Source: Gavia stellata (taxonomy: Eukaryota > Chordata > Aves > Gaviiformes > Gaviidae). From it: DNA of 64,000 bases. Below, one piece after another: positions 8,501 to 16,630 of the stretch (within the stretch, counting starts at the first letter, position 1; each line of letters opens with the position of its first letter). A program made the translations under genes and the position numbers. The stretch is from contig NC_082597.1 of the NCBI RefSeq assembly GCF_030936135.1, forward strand, positions 48,553,095 through 48,617,094. Direction: 5' to 3'. Under the pieces are notes generated by a model that did not search any database, was not told the origin of the DNA, and saw nothing but the letters and a program-made list of their open reading frames with translations.

Positions 8501-10743
8501 TTCAAGGAGCGTGTGGATGTGGCATTGTGGGATGTAGCTTGATGGACATGGTGCTGTGTGGTGTTGGGTGGGTTGTGGCTTGTTGTTGTTGTGTGGCGTG
8601 GTTTTGTTTTTTTTTTTTTTTTTCTTGAGGTTGGACTCGATGATCTTACAGGTCTTTTCCAACCGTAGTGATTCTGTGATTCTGTGAAAATCATTTACGC
8701 TTAATTAGAAGGAAATCAGCAAAGATATTCTTTTCCTTAGGAATTTATATCTACCCACGACGTTTGCAGCAAAACTATTTCAGCACGGGGGTAGCATTTT
8801 CTGAGAGCCGGGAAATGCAACGGACTGAAAATTAAAATGATGAAAAATGGTGAGTCTATCTGTATTGTTCAAGCTGACCAATTTGCAACTCTAGGTACAA
8901 TCAGGATTCTGTGCATTATATTGAAAATACTGAGGTTGGATATGTTTCCCAGCTTTAAAGAAAGAAGATGAAGCATGGGCATTTTCTCTTATTCCGGTTG
9001 TTGTTATGCTTGTGAATTTGTACATATTGCAGTAACAAGGAAAAGGGTTGGGTCCATTTTCTCGTTCTGATTGTTGGACGCTGCTCTTTCTTACACAGGA
9101 TGCCCTTGTCCATAGTGCCTCTTGGGCGGCGTCTCTGACTCACACCACACCCAAAAGCGTGCCTACGTGGTGTGTACGACAGCACTAGCTGCCAGGGGCC
9201 GGTGCTGTGGATGTGGGAACTGTACTAAAAGCGGTATGGGCACTCATAGAAACAGCACTCAAGTTCTTGCCTTGGTCCTGGGTGGCTAGTTAGGCTCAAC
9301 ATGCCCAGATATGAGAGGCTGCCTTTTCCGGGGGGAATTTCCGGAACACGAGGTGTTTGCTTCTGACTCGAGGGCTTGCTGGACTTCTCTTACGACACCT
9401 GTCCACAGCTCTGGAGATAAGGCCCCTGAATCGGATGATATCTAGACAAGGGGTGTCTCACCCATGTACCATGTTGTGCTCTATCAACAGATACGGCTAC
9501 TAGGGGCCCTACCAACCTCCTCCCCCCACCGCACACACTACTTTTCCTTTCTCTTAAATGATTTCCTGCCTACTAACCATTTTCACTACTAGAGAGATTT
9601 ACTCTAGCAAATCCCCAAGTAAAGCAACGTTTTCACTCCATGGATCTTAGCAACCTAAACTGCCGTTTGTGACTTCATCTCTCATGTCACTCATAGGTAG
9701 GGAGATCCGTAACGTGACAGCTAAGCAAATCCATACGGCGACCCTAGACAATTGCCAATGCAATTCCTTTCTTGGCCTCGAACTTGCTGGGATAGCAAAT
9801 CAGACCTGATGATTGATTTGCCGTGGTACATTTCTTGACCTTAATATATATTACGTCAGCACTGGAAGTAAGCCCTGGAGGGGCATTTTCGTGTATTTAC
9901 TCACTCTAACGAACAAATTGTTGAGAAAATACTTTTACTCACTGTTACTAGGTGGCAAAAAAAGTCCATTTATATTACGAGGCTTGCTATGATGGAAGGC
10001 GCAATTGATCCTCGCACAGCCTGAGGGTTGTGTTTCCCAGAAGCAGGAGATGTTGCGGTACTTTTGCTGCAGGAGAAGACAGTTCTCAGACAGTGTAAAT
10101 ATCACCATGAAAATGGACTAAATGGATTAATACACGGTGCACTGCAGTGAGCAGAGGACTAAGATTTTGTGGGACCACGCTCTGATATTTTAGAACGTTT
10201 GAGGTTATCTTTACCCTGAACAGATACACTCAGGTTTATATCCTGGATGTGAACGACATCCCAGCTGAGAGCTGTAAATGCCAGGTTGCCGGTTATTTCT
10301 CAGTGAGTTTCCCCCAGTGCTGGAACGGATGCAATAACGAAGAGCCCTACAGCCAGCCCTGGATTTTCACCAGGTGGAATATAATTACTTCTTTGAAGAA
10401 CAAACCCATTTTGGAGGACGTTGTTTTAAATAACTGATTTTGCGCCATCTTTAACGTATGTGTTCCCTGAGTGCCTGAGCCTGAGTTCACCGGAGAAATT
10501 GTCCATAGTTTAGATGATCATTAGCTCTTCACACGACTTCCGACCATCAGAGCCTTGATCTACAGATGCTGCCATGACCCAGGCAGAGTGGCATATCAGC
10601 TTCTAAGTTTACATAACAAGCCTCCCTTTCAACACGGATATATCAAGAAAATCAAGGATACAAACCACTCTAAAATCTACAGCAGTTACCTGTGCGTAGG
10701 GGGCATGGAAATGGAAATAGCGGTCGTTCCCAACTGCGGCCAT
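2522..10743 (-). CDS. ZC3H11A-like CCCH zinc-finger gene, unit 1 copy (split gene, model)
   Basis: Six exons on the minus strand join in a single open frame of 585 bases (about 194 aa): 10690-10743, 9943-10066, 7164-7325, 3856-3945, 3170-3261 and 2522-2584. All junctions have GT and AG and the phases agree (0, 1, 1, 1, 0). ZC3H11A is a nuclear CCCH protein tied to the TREX mRNA-export complex. The finger exon and the acidic HPP exon resemble it clearly; the last three exons do not in this frame. The family length is about 810 aa, so this copy lacks most of the body. Fingers 1 and 2 are absent: exon 1 has lost their cysteines and exon 2 survives only as a relic that can be skipped in frame. 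The 90-bp and 92-bp exons are also open in a second frame, so the C-terminal half is uncertain. It may be a short derived protein or an expressed pseudogene. Confidence 0.6.
3170..3261 (-). CDS. 92-bp candidate exon, ZC3H11A-like gene, unit 1
   Basis: It has an acceptor with a T-rich tract (GTTTTTTCTATAG) and a donor CAG|GTAACT. In the model frame it encodes [20 protein letters not shown] and a short basic tail; another frame is also open. I do not recognise the sequence. Unit 4 has Arg to Gln in the RNPRAK segment, and unit 5 has a silent ACA to ACG change. It lies in the 3' part of the gene, about 590 bases from the terminal exon. Confidence 0.5.
3856..3945 (-). CDS. 90-bp candidate exon, ZC3H11A-like gene, unit 1
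   Basis: It has a strong acceptor (CTTTCTTTTCAG) and donor (ACG|GTAATT) on the minus strand, with 90 bases between. In the frame of the acidic exon it reads [15 protein letters not shown] and onward. In phase 0 it reads [16 protein letters not shown], which faintly resembles the VRLSLTERLGKRK segment of human ZC3H11A. The second reading may be the ancestral one, and the first may result from loss of intermediate exons. The splice sites are kept in units 1-5; unit 4 has a substitution near 43,435 that changes a codon. Confidence 0.5.
5490..5549. repeat. 30-bp tandem duplication in the intron
   Basis: CAGTAAACAGCCCCATAGGA and its next 10 bases are repeated once directly, with one base different (ATAGGAG / ATAAGAG). 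Also at 19599-19658, 44991-45050 and 59162-59221; absent from unit 3 with the surrounding ~521 bp. Confidence 0.9.
5954..6067 (-). other. Candidate cryptic exon with GC donor, unit 1
   Basis: The stretch has 114 bases with a long pyrimidine tract and TTTAG acceptor on the minus strand, and a GAAAG|GCAAGT end, which fits the consensus of the rare GC-AG intron class. Two frames are open across it. If placed after the acidic exon in the main model, the junction makes TGA, so it would end the protein. In phase 0 it is open and joins in frame with the 90-bp exon. It could be an alternative exon, a remnant of the missing ZC3H11A body, or chance. Confidence 0.35.
7164..7325 (-). CDS. Acidic exon with HPPLIIN motif, ZC3H11A-like, unit 1
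   Basis: The exon has 162 bases after an acceptor TTCTTTTCTGCAG. It starts with two bases, which fits the one base left by the finger exon. It encodes [20 protein letters not shown] followed by an unbroken acidic run. Human ZC3H11A has ENVPSPTHPPVVIN followed by a D-rich run. The donor used here is T|GTAAAC, which is weak. The frame also stays open past it to a stop near 7,078, so the exon may originally have been longer, as the human protein continues QFSEEG after the acidic run. Units 4 and 5 carry a cluster of amino-acid changes in the segment before ENILPP. Confidence 0.7.
7811..8686 (+). mobile_element. CR1 LINE (CR1-B), 3' fragment with open C-terminal ORF2, unit 1
   Basis: This is an 876-bp 5'-truncated CR1 of another subfamily on the plus strand. 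It has an unbroken reading frame to 8542 ([61 protein letters not shown]), a T-rich stretch near 8,607-8,623, then GGTTGGACTCGATGATCTTA and the ATTCTGTG tail. It inserted in the intron between the finger and acidic exons, antisense to the gene. No reverse-transcriptase core is present, so it cannot move by itself. Confidence 0.95.
8687..9942. other. Intron between finger-3 exon and CR1-B, unit 1
   Basis: No coding or repeat content is recognised. The unit 5 truncation point corresponds to about 8,758 here. Confidence 0.5.
9943..10066 (-). CDS. CCCH zinc-finger exon (finger 3 of ZC3H11A), unit 1
   Basis: The exon has 124 bases between a strong acceptor (CTTCTCCTGCAG) and a consensus donor (A|GTGAGT). 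It encodes 41 residues plus one base. The core [19 protein letters not shown] has the C-x8-C-x4-C-x3-H zinc ligands complete and is followed by NGLFLPPSN. Human ZC3H11A has CYWENQPTGCQKLNCAFHH followed by DGLFLPPSK. This is the best evidence for the family. All ligands are kept in units 1-4. The one difference noticed is CAA to CAG (Gln, silent) in unit 4. CCCH fingers of this type bind single-stranded RNA, so RNA binding is the likely residual role. Confidence 0.87.
10545..10632 (-). pseudogene. Probable relic of ZC3H11A exon 2 (fingers 1-2), unit 1
   Basis: Between the start exon and the finger-3 exon, the minus strand carries a stretch that can be lined up loosely with the human exon encoding the rest of finger 1 and finger 2. 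It has AAAGGGAGGC (KG), then GAAGCTG (EA), then ATATGCCACTCTG (VCTL) and TGTAGATCAAGGC (CRFR). It has stops in every frame I tried and no clean splice sites. Because the neighbouring exons both meet at phase 0, leaving this piece out keeps the frame. The alignment is by eye and weak; it could be chance. Confidence 0.35.
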
Positions 10744-10779
10744 TTTCACCTCTCGTGCTTCTCCTCCACTCTCCTAATA
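10690..10779 (-). CDS. Exon with start codon, ZC3H11A-like, unit 1
   Basis: ATG at 10743 in good context (GTGAAAATGG) opens [18 protein letters not shown], which ends at a CAG|GTAACT donor at 10690. It is 18 codons long, as in human ZC3H11A (MPNQGEDCYFFFYSTCTK), and the donor falls at what I take to be the matching point. The G-x-D-x-YF core is shared, but the two finger-1 cysteines of the human protein are replaced by R and A. The acceptor is probably the CAG before 10779, after a pyrimidine-rich stretch, leaving a short untranslated leader. The same bases occur in units 2, 3 and 4; unit 5 has lost the exon. Confidence 0.7.
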
Positions 10780-12214
10780 CTGGCAGAACATACACATGAA
10801 AACGTTAGAGCTGTCAACACTGAGGCAAATCGTAATCTTATCCTGAAAGCAGTAGCTTTCTTTCAAAAACTGGACCTTCAGAACCTTAGCTCTGGTGCTT
10901 TTTTCAAACAAAACCCCAACGGGCAGCGAAATATGCTTGGACGAAGGAGGCGGTACCTTCTCCAGGCTTGCTGAACCGACGAAGGCAGTTGCTAGCCGGT
11001 ATAGAATGTTACAGTTCCACGGTTGCCAACCGCTCCTCCAGCTCGTGACATCAGCATGATGGCGCTCTGTGGCCTGTCCAGCTTGAACATCTTCCTTTAC
11101 CTCCATTGCTTCAGCGTAAAGTAGGGGAAATCGGACCGTTGCAAAGAGTCTCCCATTCCGGTGTTTCCTTAACGTAAAACGGAACAAACCCGTTTGGCGG
11201 GGCTTAAATAATACCCAACGTCTTGCCGTAGGAACTGCGGTCTTAGAAACAGATCTTTGACACCACAAAGACAAACCTTATTCTCTGACTATTTTTTAAC
11301 CACCATCCCTGTGCCCAGTGTTTTTCTGACTCTACCTCTTTCTTTGGATGGAGAAACTTGCTGCTTCCTGTTAGTACACTGTTAGCTGTTAACTGCTTAC
11401 AGTGTTGGGGTTCATTGCTTTTTCTGGCTTCCATGACGTCCACGGCCACAGCTCAAGCAGAAAGAACAGCGTACGCTTGTGTCCCTAATTAACGCCTCTG
11501 TTCTCATTCAGGTCCTAGGCTGCCTCGGAACACAAAGTATCGAGGGGGGGGAAATGAAGTTTCAGTCCTGGAAAATGGTGAGGCATACTGGTATCGCCAG
11601 GACATGGGGTCAGATTTACAACACTGAGTGACATCAGTGACTTGGAGACGAACACTTCAGGTGCCAGTGACTCCGTGGGCACAAATGGTAGAAGGCTGGC
11701 TCAGCGGTGGTTACACCCAAGCCGGGGGAGAAGTACGAAGACACTGAAACGACTGGAAGTCGTCTGGTCTCTCTAGGAGCCTACCAATTTGCTTGTAACT
11801 CGGGTATCAGCGGATGGCCCGAAGACTAACCGGAAAGGAAAATACCGCATGCCTGACCACTGGGACTTTGCCACTGGAATAAAGTGATTTCTACAGGAAT
11901 GACCTCACCTAAGTACAGAAGGAAACTGCTCACTGGCAGCAAGGTGGGCAGTACTGGCGAGAGCTGTGAACAGAGAAGTGATGGGAAAAGGCTCCCACAG
12001 TTCTGCAAGCCCTACAACTGACTGGGGCACACAGGGGAAGGGAAGTTCAGAGAAGCAGACGAGGGCCGTGAGTAATGAACTCTCAGTGGGCAGGAGCCGC
12101 CTTTGGAAGAAAGTGTTACCACTGCCAAGAGCTACCCAAACAGGGGCGCTCTGCAGCTGTATAGCTGTGCCTAAATGAGGCACAGAAGCAGCTACGGCCA
12201 GGAGGAATTAATTC
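10780..12214. other. First intron, left of the LTR, unit 1
   Basis: Single-copy-looking intron DNA holding the segment that is duplicated (72 bp) in units 3 and 4. Open stretches on both strands have no matching splice sites or recognisable family. A GGGGGGG run near 11,544 is constant in all copies. Confidence 0.45.
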
Positions 12215-13293
12215 TGTACTGGGTTTGCGTGGCCGGGTTTTGGTAGCGGGGGGGGGGGGCTGGAGGGGCGGCCTCTGTGAGAAGCTGCTGGAGAGCTTCT
12301 ATCCCATGTCCGATAGAGCCAATGCCAGCCGGCTCCAAGGCGGACCCGCCGCCGGCCAAGGCTGAGCCCCTCAGCGACGGTGGTAGTGCCTCTGCGATAA
12401 CATGTTTAAGAAGGGGGAGAAACTGCTGGGCAACAGCAGCCGGAGAGGGGAGCGAGAATATGTGAGAGGAACAGCTCTGCAGACGCCAAGCTCAGTGAAG
12501 GAGGAGGGGGAGGAGGTGCTCCAGCGCCGCAGCAGAGATTCCCCTGCAGCCCGTGATGAAGACCATGGTGAGGCAGGCTGTCCCCCCGCAGCCCATGGAG
12601 GTCCACGGTGGAGCAGGTATCCACCTGCAGCCCGTGGAGGACCCCACGCCAGAGCAGGTGGATGCCCGAAGGAGGCTGCGACCCCGTGGGAAGCCCGTGC
12701 TGGAGCAGGCTCCCGGCAGGACCTGCGGCCCCGTGGAGAGAGGAGCCCACGCTGGAGCAGGTTTGCTGGCAGGACTTGTGACCCCACGGGGGACTCATGC
12801 TGGAGCAGTTCGTGAAGAACTGCAGCCCGTGGGAAGGGCCCACGCTGGAGAAGTTCGTGGAGCACTGTCTCCCGTGGGAGGGACCCCAGGCCGGAGCCGG
12901 GGAAGAGTGTGAGGAGGAAGGAGCGGCAGAGACAAGGTGTGATGAACTGAGCGCAACCCCCATTCCCCGTCCCCCTGCGCCGCTCGGCGGGGGGGAGGCA
13001 GAGGAAAATCAGGAGTGAAGCTGAGCCCGGGAAGAAGAGAGGGGTGGGGGGAAGGTGTTCCGAGATTTCGTTTTTCTCGCTCATAACCCTACTCGGATGT
13101 GCTTGGTAACAGATTCATTTCCCCGAGCCGAGTGTGTTTTGCCGGTGACGGTAACGGGTGCGTGATCTCTCCCTGTCCTTATCTCGACCCAGGAGCCTTT
13201 CGTTGTGTTTTCCCGCCCCTGCCCGGCTGAGGAGGGGAGCGATAGAGCGGCCTCGGTGGGCACCTGGCGTCCAGCCAGGGTCAAGGCAGCACA
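12215..13293 (+). mobile_element. Solo LTR of an avian endogenous retrovirus (fossil), unit 1
   Basis: It begins TGTACTGGGTTTGCGTGG and ends GGGTCAAGGCAGCACA, so it has the TG...CA ends of an LTR, and is about 1.08 kb. The internal text (repeated GCTGGAGCAG and CCCGTGG units, then GCCTTTCGTTGTGTTTTCCC) is one I recognise from many bird LTRs. I cannot fix the family; ERVL or ERVK are the candidates. No gag, pol or env is attached, so it is a solo LTR. A target-site duplication is not convincing. It lies in the first intron of the ZC3H11A-like gene, next to the CpG island. It was there before the array expanded. Confidence 0.75.
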
Positions 13294-13399
13294 CGTTCAA
13301 AGGCTGTACAGCGAGGCAGAGAGCCTGGGTAACGGCAGGAGGCAGCTGTCCCGGCGGAGGCAGAATGAGACCCAGCGAGGTCCCCACAGCCTGGGGCCA

Positions 13400-13870
13400 G
13401 GGCATCCATGACCCAGGCCCGGGCGTGCGGCACCCCGGGAAGCAGAAAAGGCAGCCTGAGGAAAGGCTGCCAGGCCAGGGGAACGGCACCGCCAACGGCG
13501 AAGGGCCGCCGCCCCGCGGCCGCCTCAGCCCGGCGCCGAGCACAGCCGGGGCGGGGCGGGGCGGGGCGGGACGGCCCTGCCAGGGCGGGGGCCGCCGCTG
13601 TGGGAAGCGGAGGTGCCCCAGGCCCGCGGCCGGGCTGGGCGGCGGAGAGCGGCGGAGCCACCGCCCCGCTGAGGGCTGCTGGAGAGAGGCGCCCGCGCCC
13701 CGCCCCGCCCCGCCCCGCCCCGCCGTCCCCGCCGCCCAGGTGCGTCGCGGCGCTCCTGGCGGGCGGGAGGCGACGGACTCCATTTCCCGACGCGCCCCGC
13801 GGCCGCGGGGCGGCGCAGGCGCAGTTCCGGCTCGGCGCTGGGCCGGCGGCGGGAGCCTTGGGCTGGAAGC
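13400..13870 (-). promoter_or_regulatory. CpG-island promoter, unit 1
   Basis: This is a sharply GC-rich, CpG-dense block in AT-rich surroundings. It has GGGGCGGGGC runs (Sp1-type sites, about 13,550-13,570 and, as CCCCG repeats, 13,694-13,727). A GGCGCAGGCGCAGTTCCGG stretch at 13,812-13,830 resembles an NRF1 site beside an ETS core. Position and orientation fit the promoter and non-coding first exon of the minus-strand gene. A plus-strand donor (CAG|GTGCGT at about 13,738-13,745) is also present, so bidirectional transcription is possible. No TATA box was seen. Confidence 0.65.
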
Positions 13871-14974
13871 CGTGTAGTTGATATGCAAAGTCGTCTCTAA
13901 GTGCTAAGTTCTTCTAGATTTCACTCTCTAAAATACATGAAGTATGGTTTAAGTGAACATGCCAATCGAGGAACTGTTCCAGTTTTAAAGTTTCCTATCC
14001 GTAAAGCTTCCTTGCACACTAGAACTTGTATAATAAAGGGCGTCTGATTTCCGTGGGGAGGATTAAAAGAAGCATGGAGGTTGGGAGGAAACGAGAAGAC
14101 TGTGGTTCGTTGCACCACTGCGGCTCTTGCCTCTACCTGAAATTGTAAGGAAACTTTGTATTAAACTAGGCGAGACTCTACAGCTAGATTTTTACATTCA
14201 TCCGCAGTAGTTAATTGAGGACTTTAAATAGTGTCTTTGGATATAAAATTTCCCTGGTGGCAAATGAGAATTCGTACCTTTCCTTTTATGTAGTTGATTC
14301 TGCTGGTTTTATCCCTCTGGAAACTCCAGGGCCACCCTATCCGTGGGCCAGGCTGGATGGACAACCCAACAAGCAGGCTGCAAAAAGGTTTAAACGATTC
14401 TAGTATCTCAGGACTTATTTTCACGTCGTGTTAGTTTAAAGCAGCGGGGGGGGTCTGTCATGCAGCGAGTGTGTGAAAGCACAGAAATGCAATCTTTAGG
14501 GCCTCGCTGCATGAAGTGTTGAATATCCTCAGTAGCCTTTGACTCCGCTCTGGGGCCCTAATGACAGAGACAACCAGGCAGAAGGGGATGAAGTAGTCTA
14601 ACAGGGGATGCACCTGTGATCTGGAAAACAGGCATGTATTTTTATTACTTTCGTGGACCTTGGTGCCTTTGAAGCTGTGGAAGGGAGCGGTAAGGTCTCC
14701 CCTCAGCCTCCTTTTCTCCAGGCTAAAGAACCCCCGTTCCCTGAGCCCCAGCACGGCACAGCACAGCCTGCGCCTGCACAGGCTCGCTGTGTTGTGGATC
14801 GGTCACTCCTCCATGCACAGGGCGCTGCCGGTTATGGGGTTGGGGGTGGGAATGGGAGAGAGGAAGATGCTTTGTTGATCTGAGGTGCAGAGTTTTCTGC
14901 AAATAACTTCAAAGTTGAACGATGAGTTCAAAAAAGGCATACTTCATGCTTGTCAAGCCAACGTAGTCAAAGCT

Positions 14975-16371
14975 CACAGAATCACAGAATGATAGGGGTT
15001 GGGAGGGACCTCTGGAGATCATCTAGTCCAACCCCCCCGCCAGGGCAGGTTCACAGGTTCATTCCAGATTGCACAGGAATGCGTCCAGGTGAGTTCTGAA
15101 TATCTCCAGAGAAGGAGACTCCACAACCTCTCTGGGCAGCTTGTGCCAGTGCTCTGCCACCCTCAAAGTAAAGAAGTGCCTCCTCATGTTTAGATGGAAC
15201 TTCCTGTGATGAAGTTTGTGCCCGTTACCTCTCGTCCTGTTGCTGGGCATCACGGAAAAAAGACTGGCCCCATCCTCCTGGCACCCACCCCTTAAGTATT
15301 TATCAGCATTAATAAGATCCCCCCTCAGTCTTCTCTTCTCCAGACTAAAAAGACCCAAGTCCCTCAGCCTTTCCTCATAAGAAAGATGTTCCAGTCCCCT
15401 AATCATCTTCGCAGCCCTTTGCTGTACCCTCCCCAGCAGTTCCCTGTCCTTCTTGAACTGGGGAGCCCAGAACTGGACACAGTACTCCAGGTGCGGCCTC
15501 ACCAGGGCAGGGCAGAGCAGAGTGGGAGGATAACCTCCTTCGGCCTGCTAGCCACACTCTTCTTGATGCACCCCAGGATGCCGTTGGCCTTCTTGGCCAC
15601 AAGGGCACATTGCTGGCTCATGGTCATCCCGTTGTCCCCCAGGACTCCCAGGTCCCTTTCCACAGAGCTGCTCTCCAGCAGGTCAGCCCCTGACCTGTAC
15701 TGATGCATGGGGTTATTCCGCCCCAGGTGCAGTACCCTACGTTTGCCTTTGTTGAATTTCATGAGGTTCCTCTCTGCCCAACTCTCCAGCCCGTCCAGGT
15801 CACGCTGAATGGCAGCGCAGCCTTCCGGTGTGTCAGCCACTCCTCCCAGTTTCCTGGCTCTTCCTTCTTGCCCTTTTTGAAGACTGGAGTGACATGGGCT
15901 TTCCTCCAGTCCTCAGGCACCTCACCTCACCTGTTCTCCAGGACCTTTCAGAGATGATGGAGAGTGGCCCAGCAATGACTTCTGCCAGCTCCCTCAGCGC
16001 TCGCGGGTGCATCCCATCAGGACCCACGGACTTGTGGGTGTCCAGTTTACTTAACGGGTCTCTAACTTGATCCTCCTCAACCAAGGGGAAGTCTTCCTTC
16101 TTCCACACTTTCTCTGTTACCTGCAAAGTCTGGGACTCCTGAGGGCTGGCCGGAGCAGTGAAGACTGAAGCCAAGAAGGCATTCAGTAACTCCGCCTTCT
16201 CTGCATCGTCCGTCACCACGGCACCTGTCTCATTCAACAGCGGGCCCACAATTTCTCTAGTTTTCCTTTTGCCTCCAATGCACTTGAAGTAACCCTTCCT
16301 GTTGACCTTGACATCCCTTGCCAGGTTTAATTCACAGGAGGCCTTGGCCTTCCTTGTTTCATCAGCTCAGT
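14975..16371 (-). mobile_element. CR1 LINE (CR1-A), unit 2
   Basis: It is the same internally deleted CR1 as in unit 1, with the same junction and the same open stretches. Confidence 0.95.
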
Positions 16372-16630
16372 GGAATTTATTTTAACTGATGACAGTCCTC
16401 TTACAAGCAAGGGAAATAATGTCTCTAAAATATAATAATACATCTTTGTTTTTATTAGCTACGTTTATTGTACCTTTATAATATACAAACAACTATTTTT
16501 AAACACAAATTTCCATACAAACAACTACTTTTAAACACAAATTTCCATACAAACAACTACTTTTAAACACAAATTTACATTTTGGTCGGTTTCTAAACGT
16601 TAACAGTGTTCTTCCTCCCTCTTACTCGCT

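Larger units (their letters stand above)
1..14109 (-). repeat. Tandem amplicon unit 1 (complete, 14,109 bp)
   Basis: This is the first of at least five head-to-tail copies. The same start sequence (TTGCACCACTGCGGCTCTTG) recurs at 14110, 28255, 40366 and 53673. The left edge is set by the window, not by a biological boundary, so the true unit phase is unknown. Read on the minus strand, the unit contains promoter, split gene and polyadenylation signals, then a spacer with CR1 remains. Units 1 and 2 are the closest to full length and keep both CR1 copies and the full LTR. Confidence 0.97.

Noticed and set aside
10249-10437. Open frame of 62 codons on the plus strand, unchanged in units 1-4
   Set aside because: Conservation among copies reflects recent duplication. 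No splice sites or family match; it lies in the intron between the start exon and the finger exon of the minus-strand gene.
10555-10974. 139-codon plus-strand and 166-codon minus-strand open frames
   Set aside because: They run across the start exon and its flanks in other frames. Neither matches a known family, and the splice signals support the short minus-strand exon instead.
12371-13084. Long open frames (up to 237 codons) on both strands
   Set aside because: They lie inside the solo LTR, whose GC-rich repeated text lacks stops by composition. LTRs are not coding here.
13115-13888. Long proline/arginine-rich open frames on both strands, up to 257 codons
   Set aside because: They are products of the CpG-rich promoter block, with few stop codons because of GC content; no domain is seen.
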